Source of the DNA: BRHc4a sp049323755
GTDB lineage: Bacteria > Bacillota > Desulfotomaculia > Desulfotomaculales > Desulfocucumaceae
Reading direction: 5' to 3'
Assembly (NCBI GenBank): GCA_049323755.1
Contig: JBMOPE010000009.1
Location: 124,001-188,000, forward strand
Length of the DNA: 64,000 nt
Shown here: in pieces, positions 8,094 to 15,540 of the stretch
How the letters are laid out: each line of letters opens with the position of its first letter
Numbering within the stretch: the stretch's first letter is position 1
Program-made: the position numbers and the translations under genes
The notes under the pieces: model-generated
What the model was told of the DNA's origin: nothing
The model's database searches: none
The model's input: only the letters and a program-made list of their open reading frames with translations

Positions 8094-9164
8094 ATGAAAG
8101 TGTGTATTATTGGAGCCGGGCTGTCAGGGCTATCCTGCGCCCTTACCCTTGAAAAATATGGGATTATGCCCGATATATACGAGCAGTTTGACCGGTGCGG
8201 AGGACGTGTAACCTTCATCACCACCCTGCTGCAGATTATGAACCGCCCGATAAAGGACCCGCTTACTGATCTGGCCAGGCGCTACGGCATAAGCATCACG
8301 CCCATTAACATTTTAAACAGAATGGTAATGTTCACCCCCTGCAACATGGGTACGGCCAGAGGCTTTCTGGGCTATATTTTCGAAAGAGGTCCTTCCCCAA
8401 GAGCACTGGACTCCCAGCTTACCCGGAAGCTATCCGCCCAAATTAAATACAGCACGGTGGCTGACTTCAAAGAATTGTCCCAAAAATATGACCGGGTGGT
8501 GGTAGCCACAGGGTCACCCTATATTGCCAAGGAAATGGGCTGCTGGACAGATGTTTTCAGGGGTTGGGTAAGAGGTGCCCTGGTGGAGGGGGAATTCGAC
8601 CCCACCACGTGGATTACCTGGTTTAACAAAAGCTATGCCAATAACGGCTATGCATACCTGGGTCCGGTAAATTCCCGAAATGCATCCCTGGTCCTTATAG
8701 CGTCAGACATAAGGGAGGACGAGGCAGAGTCTCGCTGGAAAAAATTTCTTTCCACTGAAAAGATACGCTGTATTGAAAAAGATTCCTTCCTGCTTGAGCA
8801 CATCGCAGGCATCTGCCAGCCGAAAGAAGTGGGAAATATCCTTCTTGTAGGCAATGCCGGGGGATTTATGGAATCTTTTCTGGGCTTCGGGATATATAAT
8901 GCCATTGCCAGCGGTGTACTGGCCGCCCAGGCAATTTATGAAAAAACATCCTATCAAGCAAAGATGTCATATCTGGATAAAACTATTCACCAGTCAATTC
9001 CCATCAGGCGGGCCCTGAACATGATCGGGAACAGCGGTTATGACAGCCTGTTAGGACTCATAAAAATTCCTTTATTAAATAACTTAATTTATAATACAAA
9101 CATTAACTTCTTGGAGCTTGAGGCCAGTGCCCTGAGCCTTGTAGAACCCCTGTTAAAAAAATAA
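8094..9164 (+). CDS. FAD-dependent oxidoreductase of the geranylgeranyl-reductase/FixC-like family
   Basis: The 356-residue flavoprotein begins with a Rossmann ADP-binding motif (VCIIGAGLSGLSCALTLE, residues 3-20, with an acidic residue at the end of strand 2 in YEQFDRCGG) and has a second FAD motif near residue 250 (LLVGNAGGFMESFLGFGIY), the pattern of geranylgeranyl reductase and similar flavin-dependent dehydrogenases. Starting at 8094 places AAGGTGAT in the right position; the longer reading from 8007 has no ribosome site. The gene is alone, converging on the lysA-type gene. The substrate is unknown. No membrane segment is evident. Confidence 0.8.
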   Translation: MKVCIIGAGLSGLSCALTLEKYGIMPDIYEQFDRCGGRVTFITTLLQIMNRPIKDPLTDLARRYGISITPINILNRMVMFTPCNMGTARGFLGYIFERGPSPRALDSQLTRKLSAQIKYSTVADFKELSQKYDRVVVATGSPYIAKEMGCWTDVFRGWVRGALVEGEFDPTTWITWFNKSYANNGYAYLGPVNSRNASLVLIASDIREDEAESRWKKFLSTEKIRCIEKDSFLLEHIAGICQPKEVGNILLVGNAGGFMESFLGFGIYNAIASGVLAAQAIYEKTSYQAKMSYLDKTIHQSIPIRRALNMIGNSGYDSLLGLIKIPLLNNLIYNTNINFLELEASALSLVEPLLKK

Positions 9165-9170
9165 AATTAA

Positions 9171-9287
9171 AGCATTATTTACGGGTCCGGAAGTGGGAAT
9201 TGGGGGTTAGGGATGGGGGATTGCTCCCCCTAATCCCTAATCCCTAATCCCTAATCCCTAATCCCTAATCCCTAATCCCTAATCCAA
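9171..9287. repeat. G-rich intergenic element with eight tandem CCCTAAT heptamers
   Basis: Eight perfect copies of CCCTAAT occupy 9228-9283, immediately before the stop of the convergent gene. They are preceded by GGGTTAGGGATGGGGGA, which can fold back on the array, so the block may form a long terminator-like hairpin for both genes. The complementary strand reads (ATTAGGG)8, a telomere-like pattern able to form G-quadruplexes. The left end (AGCATTATTTACGGGTCC) matches the elements at 11010, 13625 and 15440. Confidence 0.85.
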
Positions 9288-10541
9288 TTATAACTCGTTA
9301 AAGTTAAGGGTCGCAAAATAGTCGTCAATGGTTTCCGCCCGGCGGATTTGTTGAACTGACCCATCCGGCTTAAGAAGCAGCTCTGCCGATCTGAGTTTTC
9401 CGTTGTAGTTAAACCCCATTGCATGACCGTGGGCGCCGGCATCATGAATTACCAGCACATCACCTATTTCGACCATAGGGAGTTTGCGGTTGATGGCAAA
9501 TTTATCGTTGTTTTCGCACAATGACCCGGTAACATCATAAATATACCCCAGGGGCCAGTCCTCTTTACCCAGTACCGTTATATGGTGGTACGCCCCGTAT
9601 ATCCCCGGGCGCATGAGGTTTGCCATACAGGCGTCAAGCCCTACATAGTTTTTATAAATCTCCTTCTTGTGCAGTACTGTAGCCACAAGATATCCATAAG
9701 GCCCCGTAATCATCCTGCCGCTTTCCATGCTGATTTTCAGGGGGTGCAGCCCATTGGCAACAATTCTCTTCTCATATGACTTCTTAATACCCTCACTCAG
9801 AATATTCAGGTCCACCGGCTCCTGGTCCGGCCTGTAGGGTATTCCTATACCTCCTCCGAAATTAACAAATTCCACCTTAATGTCAAGGGTCCTGTTAATC
9901 TCCAAAACAAGGTCAAACATCATGTTTGCTGTTTCAATAAAGTAGTTTGAGTCAAGCTCGTTGGAGATTACCATGGTATGAAGGCCGAATCGCTTCACAC
10001 CCCTGGACTGAACTATCCTGTAGGCGTCAATAACCTGTTTCCTCGTGAGCCCGTATTTTGACTCTTCGGGATTTCCAATAATTGCGTTTCCGCCTTCACG
10101 GAGGGGTCCGGGATTATACCTGAAAGACAGCAGCTCGGGAATACCTGCATGCTTCTCAAGGAATTCAATATGGCTGATATCATCCAGGTTTATTATTGCT
10201 CCCAGCTCTCTGGCCTTGGCAAACTCTGCCGCCGGGGTATCGTTGGATGAAAAAATAATATCCTCGCCAGACAACCCGGCCCTTTCGGCCAAAATAAGCT
10301 CGGGAAGGGAGCTGCAGTCAGCGCCGAAGCCTTCTTCCCTCAGTATTTTCAGTAAAAATGGGTTCGGTGTGGCCTTTACCGCAAAAAACTCTTTGAATTC
10401 CGGCGCCCATGAAAAAGCTTTTATTAGTTTTTGGGCATTGGCCCTTATTGCGGCCTCATCATAAATATGAAACGGCGTTGGATACTCCTTAATAATTCTC
10501 ATCAGCTGTTCTTTGTTAAAAGGCACTTTCTTTTCCGGCAT
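9288..10541 (-). CDS. lysA: PLP-dependent decarboxylase of the diaminopimelate decarboxylase family
   Basis: The 417-residue fold-III PLP enzyme shows FAVKATPNPFLLKIL (PLP lysine about residue 43), a glycine-rich phosphate-binding stretch VNFGGGIGIPY, and the C-terminal dimer-interface cysteine motif GSLCENND followed by a PMVEIGD strand. An upstream lysine riboswitch argues strongly for the last step of lysine synthesis (meso-diaminopimelate to lysine plus CO2). The closing region (HDAGAHGHAMGFNYNG) fits this family. The start at 10541 has GGGAGGTAGTGTA before it; the longer reading runs through the riboswitch and is rejected. Carboxynorspermidine decarboxylases are related, but the riboswitch makes them less likely. 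Confidence 0.88.
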   Translation of the reverse strand: MPEKKVPFNKEQLMRIIKEYPTPFHIYDEAAIRANAQKLIKAFSWAPEFKEFFAVKATPNPFLLKILREEGFGADCSSLPELILAERAGLSGEDIIFSSNDTPAAEFAKARELGAIINLDDISHIEFLEKHAGIPELLSFRYNPGPLREGGNAIIGNPEESKYGLTRKQVIDAYRIVQSRGVKRFGLHTMVISNELDSNYFIETANMMFDLVLEINRTLDIKVEFVNFGGGIGIPYRPDQEPVDLNILSEGIKKSYEKRIVANGLHPLKISMESGRMITGPYGYLVATVLHKKEIYKNYVGLDACMANLMRPGIYGAYHHITVLGKEDWPLGYIYDVTGSLCENNDKFAINRKLPMVEIGDVLVIHDAGAHGHAMGFNYNGKLRSAELLLKPDGSVQQIRRAETIDDYFATLNFNEL

Positions 10542-10591
10542 TACACTACCTCCCTGACTAAATGTTCCCAATGATATGTGATAGGACGAAT

Positions 10592-10840
10592 TTAATGCAT
10601 AAAAAAAGCGGCCGTGAGCTCTATCTCGCAAACCGCTAAAAGAATATAAAGGAATATTCCAGTTAGCTGTCAGATAGCGCTCCATCCTTAAATCCGGATG
10701 ACAGTCTTGCATTTGTTCAATGCAAGCCCAGCAAAAGTCTCCCGGCGAAAGACCTTTGCTTCGGCGGCTATTCCCTTCCATGCCCTCATCGCCCGCCTGG
10801 CTCGGGTCATGTACTCATAATAAGCCGCACCTCTATCTCT
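10592..10840 (-). promoter_or_regulatory. lysine riboswitch (L box) with expression platform
   Basis: On the minus strand, P1 is formed by GATAG at 10837-10833 and CTATC at 10677-10673. Conserved L-box sequence follows the 5' arm (AGGTGCGGC), and the core words ATAGCCGCCGAAGC, CTTTTGCTGGGCTTGCATTG and ATGCAAGACTGTCATC are in the family order. Downstream, AGCGG...CCGCT with a run of T (about 10620-10592) forms a terminator, and GAGATAG within it can pair instead with the 3' P1 strand, giving a classic lysine-OFF transcription switch for the lysA-type gene. Confidence 0.95.
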
Positions 10841-11009
10841 CACATATTCACATGTATATAGTATTCAATATATCTAAACAAACAGGCAGTGTCAACCGCT
10901 TTTTAACCCCCGCCCGGCGTTTGACCCGTTATCAGGGATAACTTTACCGCCGAAGCCCTTGTATGATAAACTACTGACTGACACTATAAAACTCTTTCTT
11001 TTATTAAAC

Positions 11010-11083
11010 ATTATTTACTGGTCCGGAATAGGAAAATGGAAATTCATCCCCCATCCCCAATTCCTAATTCCTAGTTCCAATCA
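11010..11083. repeat. degenerate member of the GGTCC/G-rich element family
   Basis: AAACATTATTTACTGGTCCGGAATAGGAAA closely follows the left end of the element at 9171, and it ends in CCCCCATCCCCAATTCC plus two CTAATTCC/CTAGTTCC units. It lies in the leader of the HD-domain gene and spoils the apparent N-terminal extension of that reading frame. Confidence 0.6.
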
Positions 11084-11132
11084 GGGCCCGCCTCCAAACA
11101 CCGGCTATTATACCGTGAAGGGGAGAGAATAT

Positions 11133-11942
11133 TTGAACGGCAACCAGCTCAACACCTTTCGGGAGTGGTTCAGACAGTACGTGGGCAACTGCTATAACAA
11201 TCACCCCCAGCACGAGGCATGGATAAGGCTAAAGGAAAACCACACCTTCAGGGTATGTGAAAAAATTGTAAGGATTGGGCAGTCACTTAACCTTCCGGAT
11301 GAGGATATTTGCCTGGCGGATACAATCGGCCTGTTCCACGATGTGGGCCGTTTCAGGCAGATTGAAAGATACCGCACTTTTAATGACAGTAAGTCTGAAA
11401 ATCACGCAACACTTGGGATAAAGGTCCTTGAAGAGGCCGGAGTACTTTTGCCCTTACAGGAAAAAGATCAGCAGCTTATTAAAAAAGCCATAGAGCTGCA
11501 TAATCTCCGAGACCTTCCGGATAGCCTCCCGGACAGGTGCCTGCTATTTGCCCGACTGATCAGAGATGCCGACAAACTGGACATACTGGAGGTCTTTACC
11601 CGGTACTACACCGCAAAGAACAACGAATATTCCTCCGCCCTGGACTCCTACCTGCCGGACACACCGGGGTACTCCCCCATTCTTATTAATAACATCCTCA
11701 GCGGGGAGAGATGTAATTACAGTGATATCAAAAACCGGAATGACAGAAAGCTGTTGAACCTCTCCTGGGTTTACGATATAAACTTTACGCATACCCTTTC
11801 AGAGATACTGAAAAACGGATATATCGATAAAATTATCGGGACCCTCCCGGCAACCGGCGACATAAAGACCATCCACAAAAATATTTGCGCCTACTCCAAA
11901 GAAAGGCTTGAGGCCTCCTCACAGGCTGCTGACTGCTTTTAA
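11133..11942 (+). CDS. HD-domain phosphohydrolase
   Basis: The 269-residue soluble protein has an HD domain: HTFRVCEKIV (first His), LFHDVGRF (HD pair), then NHATLGIKVL and IRDADKLDILEV, where metal-ligand His/Asp residues are expected. Such proteins are usually phosphodiesterases or nucleotidases; the substrate is unknown. A TTG at 11133 with GGGGAG about eight bases upstream is the best start, because the ORF extension to 10959 reads through an intergenic repeat and contains poor protein sequence. It is monocistronic, ending at a bidirectional hairpin. Confidence 0.8.
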   Translation: MNGNQLNTFREWFRQYVGNCYNNHPQHEAWIRLKENHTFRVCEKIVRIGQSLNLPDEDICLADTIGLFHDVGRFRQIERYRTFNDSKSENHATLGIKVLEEAGVLLPLQEKDQQLIKKAIELHNLRDLPDSLPDRCLLFARLIRDADKLDILEVFTRYYTAKNNEYSSALDSYLPDTPGYSPILINNILSGERCNYSDIKNRNDRKLLNLSWVYDINFTHTLSEILKNGYIDKIIGTLPATGDIKTIHKNICAYSKERLEASSQAADCF

Positions 11943-11960
11943 AAGCTTTATCCAAAAGAA

Positions 11961-11990
11961 AAGGCCCCGGGCTTTTTATGGCCGGGCCTT
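11961..11990. terminator. hairpin between convergent genes
   Basis: AAGGCCC...GG pairs with CC...GGGCCTT around CTTTTTATGG. It lies between the convergent HD-domain and permease genes and would serve both; the minus-strand side has a T-rich tail. Confidence 0.65.
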
Positions 11991-12012
11991 TCCTTAATAT
12001 AAATCAATTTTC

Positions 12013-13386
12013 TTATTGAGTCGATGGGTATTTAGATACAGGGTCAGACTTGAACATGCCTTCGGACTTATCAAATTTAGCGCAAATCAGGAAATAAAGC
12101 AAGATGCCCAAAAGCAGCCCCCATCCCGGACCAAACTTGACTATAGCCAGGGCTGTAAAAAGCGCGTAGCCCTGACTTGTGGAGTTGGTAACCATGCGCA
12201 TGGCTATGTACGCGCAGGCAAAGCCCGTAAGTATCAAAGTAATGGACAGGGCAACCGGCAGCATAGGCTTCATGAAGGTTACCAGGGGGGTTAAGAATAC
12301 CAGTATAAATGCCGGCCAGTACCAATTAAGTATACCTGTAAAAATTGAGTCCATCTGATGTCTGCCTTCTTTGTAACGCTCCACCAAAAAAACCGTAACC
12401 CCTGTCCATATAGGGCCGTGTTGTGGGATTAAAGGGCCCATCGTCAGCAGCTGCCCTATATTTCTTAAAAACAGGGTGTAGTGAGTTCTGGTGGTATCCT
12501 GCACAACTTTTTCATCTGTTCTGATTTTTCCGGCCTCATCCAGAAGGGTATTGGCCAGAACCAGGTCCCCAAATACAATAACATATACCATAAAAGCCAA
12601 CGGCAAAGCCTGAAGGCATAATTCAAGGGATGGCCAACCGATAAAAAAGGGAGACACCGCCATTATTGCATCAGCAAAGGGAGGAACATATATCCCCATT
12701 TCTATTTTAAAGTTAAATTCACCCGAAAGAGGCCCTGCCACAGCCGCAACAAGAAATCCCACCAGCATCGACATGGATGCTATTCTTAACAGCACCTTGT
12801 TACCTGTTTTCCTCTTGGAAAACCACAGTGAAAACATCAGCACAAAAACCACAGCCCACACAATTGACAGGGTAATCGGCATAGACGAGTGGCGAGCGAA
12901 CTCACCATTAAAAGCCGCTATGGCTGAAGCAAGAATAATGGCCGCACGAAGCTCAACGGGAACCCAGGAAAAAAACTTTTTTCCCAGACCTGTAATACCG
13001 AATACCAGAAAAATGGCAGAAACCATTAAAGATAAGGCCGTCATAGCCTTTATAGCCTCTACGCCTGAGCCAAAGCCTCCGAGGAAAACCAGCACCAGCG
13101 GAATAGCCGGGGTAATCCAGCCAGGCGCATAGGGCTCACCAAAAAGAATGGCCTGCGAGAAATACCAGATCATTGGAAGAATGGAAAGAGCCCATGCCTG
13201 CTCAAAGGATAGCCCAAAGCACTTCATAAATAAAGGGGCCGCTGCGGCGGCCGTTGCCATGGACAAAAGGCCCCCCTGTATTATTTCCGGCCAGCTAAGC
13301 CCTACATGCACCCCGGGAATCCGAATAGTAAAGGGACCCCACCTGATGCCCGGCTGAATACCGCCCTCTACCCGTTTTAGCGCCAA
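12013..13386 (-). CDS. polytopic membrane permease, substrate unknown
   Basis: The 457-residue protein has roughly 11-13 hydrophobic segments and few long loops, typical of a secondary transporter. The early loop LFGEPYAPGWITPAIPL recalls the xanthine/uracil-permease-like fold, but I cannot place it in a named family with certainty. Translation starts at a TTG with AAGGAG nine bases upstream. The gene is alone, downstream of a 660-base non-coding stretch. No ligand is suggested by neighbours. Confidence 0.65.
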   Translation of the reverse strand: MALKRVEGGIQPGIRWGPFTIRIPGVHVGLSWPEIIQGGLLSMATAAAAAPLFMKCFGLSFEQAWALSILPMIWYFSQAILFGEPYAPGWITPAIPLVLVFLGGFGSGVEAIKAMTALSLMVSAIFLVFGITGLGKKFFSWVPVELRAAIILASAIAAFNGEFARHSSMPITLSIVWAVVFVLMFSLWFSKRKTGNKVLLRIASMSMLVGFLVAAVAGPLSGEFNFKIEMGIYVPPFADAIMAVSPFFIGWPSLELCLQALPLAFMVYVIVFGDLVLANTLLDEAGKIRTDEKVVQDTTRTHYTLFLRNIGQLLTMGPLIPQHGPIWTGVTVFLVERYKEGRHQMDSIFTGILNWYWPAFILVFLTPLVTFMKPMLPVALSITLILTGFACAYIAMRMVTNSTSQGYALFTALAIVKFGPGWGLLLGILLYFLICAKFDKSEGMFKSDPVSKYPSTQ

Positions 13387-13579
13387 AGCACCCCACTCCT
13401 TTCCTCATAATTGGTTCCATTAACCAACTAAAAACACCCCTTTCATCTGCCAGCACGACAAACAAATATTTTTATTTGTCTAATTATTCAAAATTATATT
13501 TCATTACAAATTTTAATACTATTGCATTAGTTTACAAAAATAAACAGTGGTTTCGGCCATGTTTTGTATATAGCAAACA

Positions 13580-13674
13580 AATAAACGCCCTGTGGGCGTT
13601 TCCGGTGTATCAGCGGCAGTTATCTAGCATTTTTCGTGGGTCCTTGGGATTGGGGATTTGGGATTGGGGATTAA
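13580..13674 (+). repeat. G-rich intergenic element, copy R1
   Basis: The element has an AACGCCCTGTGGGCGTT hairpin, then CAGCGGCAGTTATC, AGCATTTTTCGTGGGTCCTT and GGGATTGGGGATTTGGGATT. It is about 85-90 percent identical to the copy at 15394-15489 in the same orientation. Four G-runs with three- to four-base spacers could form a G-quadruplex. Confidence 0.85.
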
Positions 13675-13705
13675 AGCAGCATATAATATCCTTTGCAAAC
13701 ACAAA

Positions 13706-13729
13706 GAGAGAGGGCTTACGCCCTCTCTC
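13706..13729 (-). terminator. very stable hairpin, possible terminator of a minus-strand RNA
   Basis: GAGAGAGGGC and GCCCTCTCTC form a perfect 10-bp stem around TTAC. On the minus strand it is followed by TTTGTGTTTGC, a modest T-rich tail. Confidence 0.55.
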
Positions 13730-14047
13730 CAAAGCAACCATCCTTACAGCCTATCAAACCGTATACGACTTTTGATGGGACAACTGAGATAGGTTACGCT
13801 ATTTACCCTCCTTGAAACCAACTTTAGGTTCCCTAAACCTGATCGGACACTTACGTAAAACCCTGATGAACTTACTTCACTTGTATCCTGAGACAAAAAA
13901 CACACTACCCTTTGGCTGGTCGACATTTGCAAACAAACTCCACAGATGTTCCTTGCAATACCGTGAACCTGAATCCCGTAAGGATGGTGCTTATTTAAAT
14001 ATTAGCATATTTTAAAGTTCTTTTCAATCTATATAGCTTGTATAAAA

Positions 14048-14701
14048 CTATAATCTTTTCTTATATTTTTCTAACCAGCGGGAGGCCAACTCCGCCACTG
14101 TAACTTCAATTAGCCGGCCGTTTTCATAAACCGGGACAGTGCCCCTGTCTTGAAGTAGCCGGCTATCCCTGTCAATATCAGGTATCTCCCCGGCGATATC
14201 AAGAAAGCGAACTGTGTACCCGCGCACAACCGGATCAGGGTCATTCAGGTATTCAGCCAGTTTTTTGGCATCATCTTTTACAAGGCCGGGGTCGGCCTGG
14301 GCAATCCTTCCCGCAGCCCATAAAACCCCTCTTCTAATCATTTCTTCATCGGCATAGGACAGAATAACCGAAGCAAATTCCCCAAACAAATCCGGACGGC
14401 AGTATACTATCTCCCCTATCCCCTGGGGTGCCCCCCAGCCTATACCTCCGGATTCATCGTTTACGGACCAGAGCAAATTTCGAAGTATCACCCTGACGGC
14501 CTCCGGGTCCTCCCCGGCAATCCTGTCGGCAACTGCCCCCAATGCCTCTATGGCAAGCCAGGACAGAATATTATCCCTGTCATATAAAAGCCGGTTTAGG
14601 TACCTCATGGCCGATCTTTTTTTTGCTATCATATCGGCTAGCTCATCAATTTTTCTTTCCTCAAGGAGGGTAATAACCTTCTCTTTGGATAAAACAGTCA
14701 T
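14048..14701 (-). CDS. HEAT-repeat protein (DVU0298-like)
   Basis: The 217-residue protein consists of repeated helical pairs such as ILSWLAIEALGAVADRIAG, RRGVLWAAGRIAQADP and DPVVRGYTVRFLDIAGEI, the pattern of HEAT/PBS-lyase-type repeats. A conserved-looking insert, GIGWGAPQGIGEIVYCRPDL, resembles a family found in sulfate reducers and other anaerobes. Function is unknown; such repeats normally bind proteins. The ATG at 14701 has GGGAGG upstream and lies 16 bases after the stop of the DsbA-like selenoprotein gene, so both are probably one operon. Confidence 0.75.
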   Translation of the reverse strand: MTVLSKEKVITLLEERKIDELADMIAKKRSAMRYLNRLLYDRDNILSWLAIEALGAVADRIAGEDPEAVRVILRNLLWSVNDESGGIGWGAPQGIGEIVYCRPDLFGEFASVILSYADEEMIRRGVLWAAGRIAQADPGLVKDDAKKLAEYLNDPDPVVRGYTVRFLDIAGEIPDIDRDSRLLQDRGTVPVYENGRLIEVTVAELASRWLEKYKKRL

Positions 14702-14717
14702 CTTTTCCTCCCACTGC

Positions 14718-15317
14718 TTATACCAGTTCACTTAAAACCCGCACAAAGGTTTCATACTGCTGGGCTCCTACAATTTTCTTCTCACCGTTAAAAATAAAAG
14801 CCGGAATGCCGGCGACACCGTGCTCAGCCCCCAGTGCCCGCGCTTTTTGGAGGCGGTCCGGATATGCTCCGGATCTAAGCGCATCCTCAAGGGCTTTCAC
14901 ATCCAGCCCAAGGCTTTCACAGACTTCCAGAACTGTTTTAAGGTTTCCTATATCCTTTCCCTCAAGGAAATAGGACTCAAAAAACCGCTCATGGGCCTCT
15001 TTAAACTTTCCGCTGTCCCTGGCAAATTCAGTGGCCTCCAGTGCCAGCCTGGAGTTTGACAGCACTTCAACTGTATTGAAGCTGACCCCGTATGGGGCCC
15101 CGGCTGTCCTGAGCCTTTCCACCATTGCTTCCGGGCTAAACCCCGGAAACAGCCTGCTCAGAGGCACCCCTTCCGGGGGAGTCTCCGGGTGCAGCTCATA
15201 GCCTATCCACTGAACCTCCAGATGAAATTCTTTATTAAGTTTTTCGACAATTCCATTGCCGATATAGCAAAACGGTCATACATAGTCAGAAAAGACAAGA
15301 AGATTGATCTTGCTCAA
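14718..15317 (-). CDS. DsbA/FrnE-family thiol-disulfide oxidoreductase, probable selenoprotein
   Basis: Read through one in-frame TGA at 15278-15276, this is a 199-residue DsbA-like protein of the FrnE type. It starts at a TTG (15317) with GGAG eight bases upstream, directly after two in-frame TAA codons. The N-terminus reads MSKINLLVFSDYV-U-PFCYIG, so TGA (codon 14) stands exactly where the first active-site cysteine of the CxxC normally is, and Cys17 is kept. Family sequence continues on both sides: ELHPETPPEGVPL after the motif, a helical domain, and the cis-Pro loop AGIPAFIFNG... (GVAGIPAF) near the end. A SECIS-like hairpin follows the TGA. Conventional calling would begin inside the gene at 15167 and lose the active site. 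A nonsense mutation or sequence error is the main alternative. Confidence 0.85.
15244..15278 (-). promoter_or_regulatory. UGA codon plus bacterial SECIS-like hairpin
   Basis: After the TGA (15278-15276) and 13 bases, TCGGCAAT and ATTGTCGA pair over eight base pairs (one G-U) around a GGA loop (15262-15244). A short stem with a small loop having G in its first two positions, about 21 bases past the UGA, is what is known of bacterial SECIS elements that recruit SelB. Confidence 0.75.
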
Positions 15318-15393
15318 TTATTACACTCCCGTTTCAGAATTGTCCGGTATTGTCTTCAAAATAACACTATTTAAAAGTCAATACAAGTCCTAG

Positions 15394-15489
15394 AATAAAC
15401 GCCCTGTGGGCGTTGCCGCTGGAACAGCGGCAGTTATCAAGCATTTTTTGTGGGTCCTTGGGATTGGGAATTGGGAATTGGGAATAAAA
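15394..15489 (+). repeat. G-rich intergenic element, copy R2
   Basis: AACGCCCTGTGGGCGTT, then a GCCGCTG/CAGCGGC hairpin, CAGTTATCAAGCATTTTTTG, GGGTCCTT and GGGATTGGGAATTGGGAATT. It is near-identical to R1, which lies 1.8 kb away on the other side of the selenoprotein/HEAT pair. Confidence 0.85.
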
Positions 15490-15520
15490 GGGCTTTGCCA
15501 TTAATTGCAAAGCCCTTTTT
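15486..15520. terminator. bidirectional terminator-type hairpin
   Basis: AAAAGGGCTTTGC pairs with GCAAAGCCCTTTTT around CATTAATT. It ends the hydroxyacid-oxidase transcript on the minus strand. Confidence 0.85.
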
Positions 15521-15540
15521 GCTATACTTTATGTTAAAGC

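Larger units (their letters stand above)
13387..14047. other. 660-base stretch without a recognisable gene
   Basis: It contains the permease leader (AT-rich), a G-rich element (13580-13674), a very stable hairpin (13706-13729) and about 280 bases (13735-14015) of unassigned sequence. Short reading frames here (for example 13812-14015 plus, 13744-13932 minus) look like nothing recognisable. On the minus strand the unassigned part leads directly into the hairpin, so a small RNA is possible. Confidence 0.5.

Noticed and set aside
9228..9283. CRISPR-like tandem array
   Set aside because: Units are seven bases with no spacers; it is a simple tandem repeat, and no cas genes are present.
10542..10781. 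N-terminal extension of the lysA-type reading frame
   Set aside because: The extension runs through the lysine riboswitch and terminator; the ribosome site is at 10541.
13741..13860. Words resembling a TPP riboswitch (CTGAGAT, ACCCT, ACCTGATC) on the plus strand
   Set aside because: The order and spacing do not form the P2-P5 stems, and the essential GCGTAGGGA-type segment is missing; there is no thiamine gene downstream.
14718..15167. Stand-alone 149-residue DsbA-like protein starting at 15167
   Set aside because: It lacks the thioredoxin active site and a proper ribosome site; the conserved upstream half continues through the in-frame UGA.
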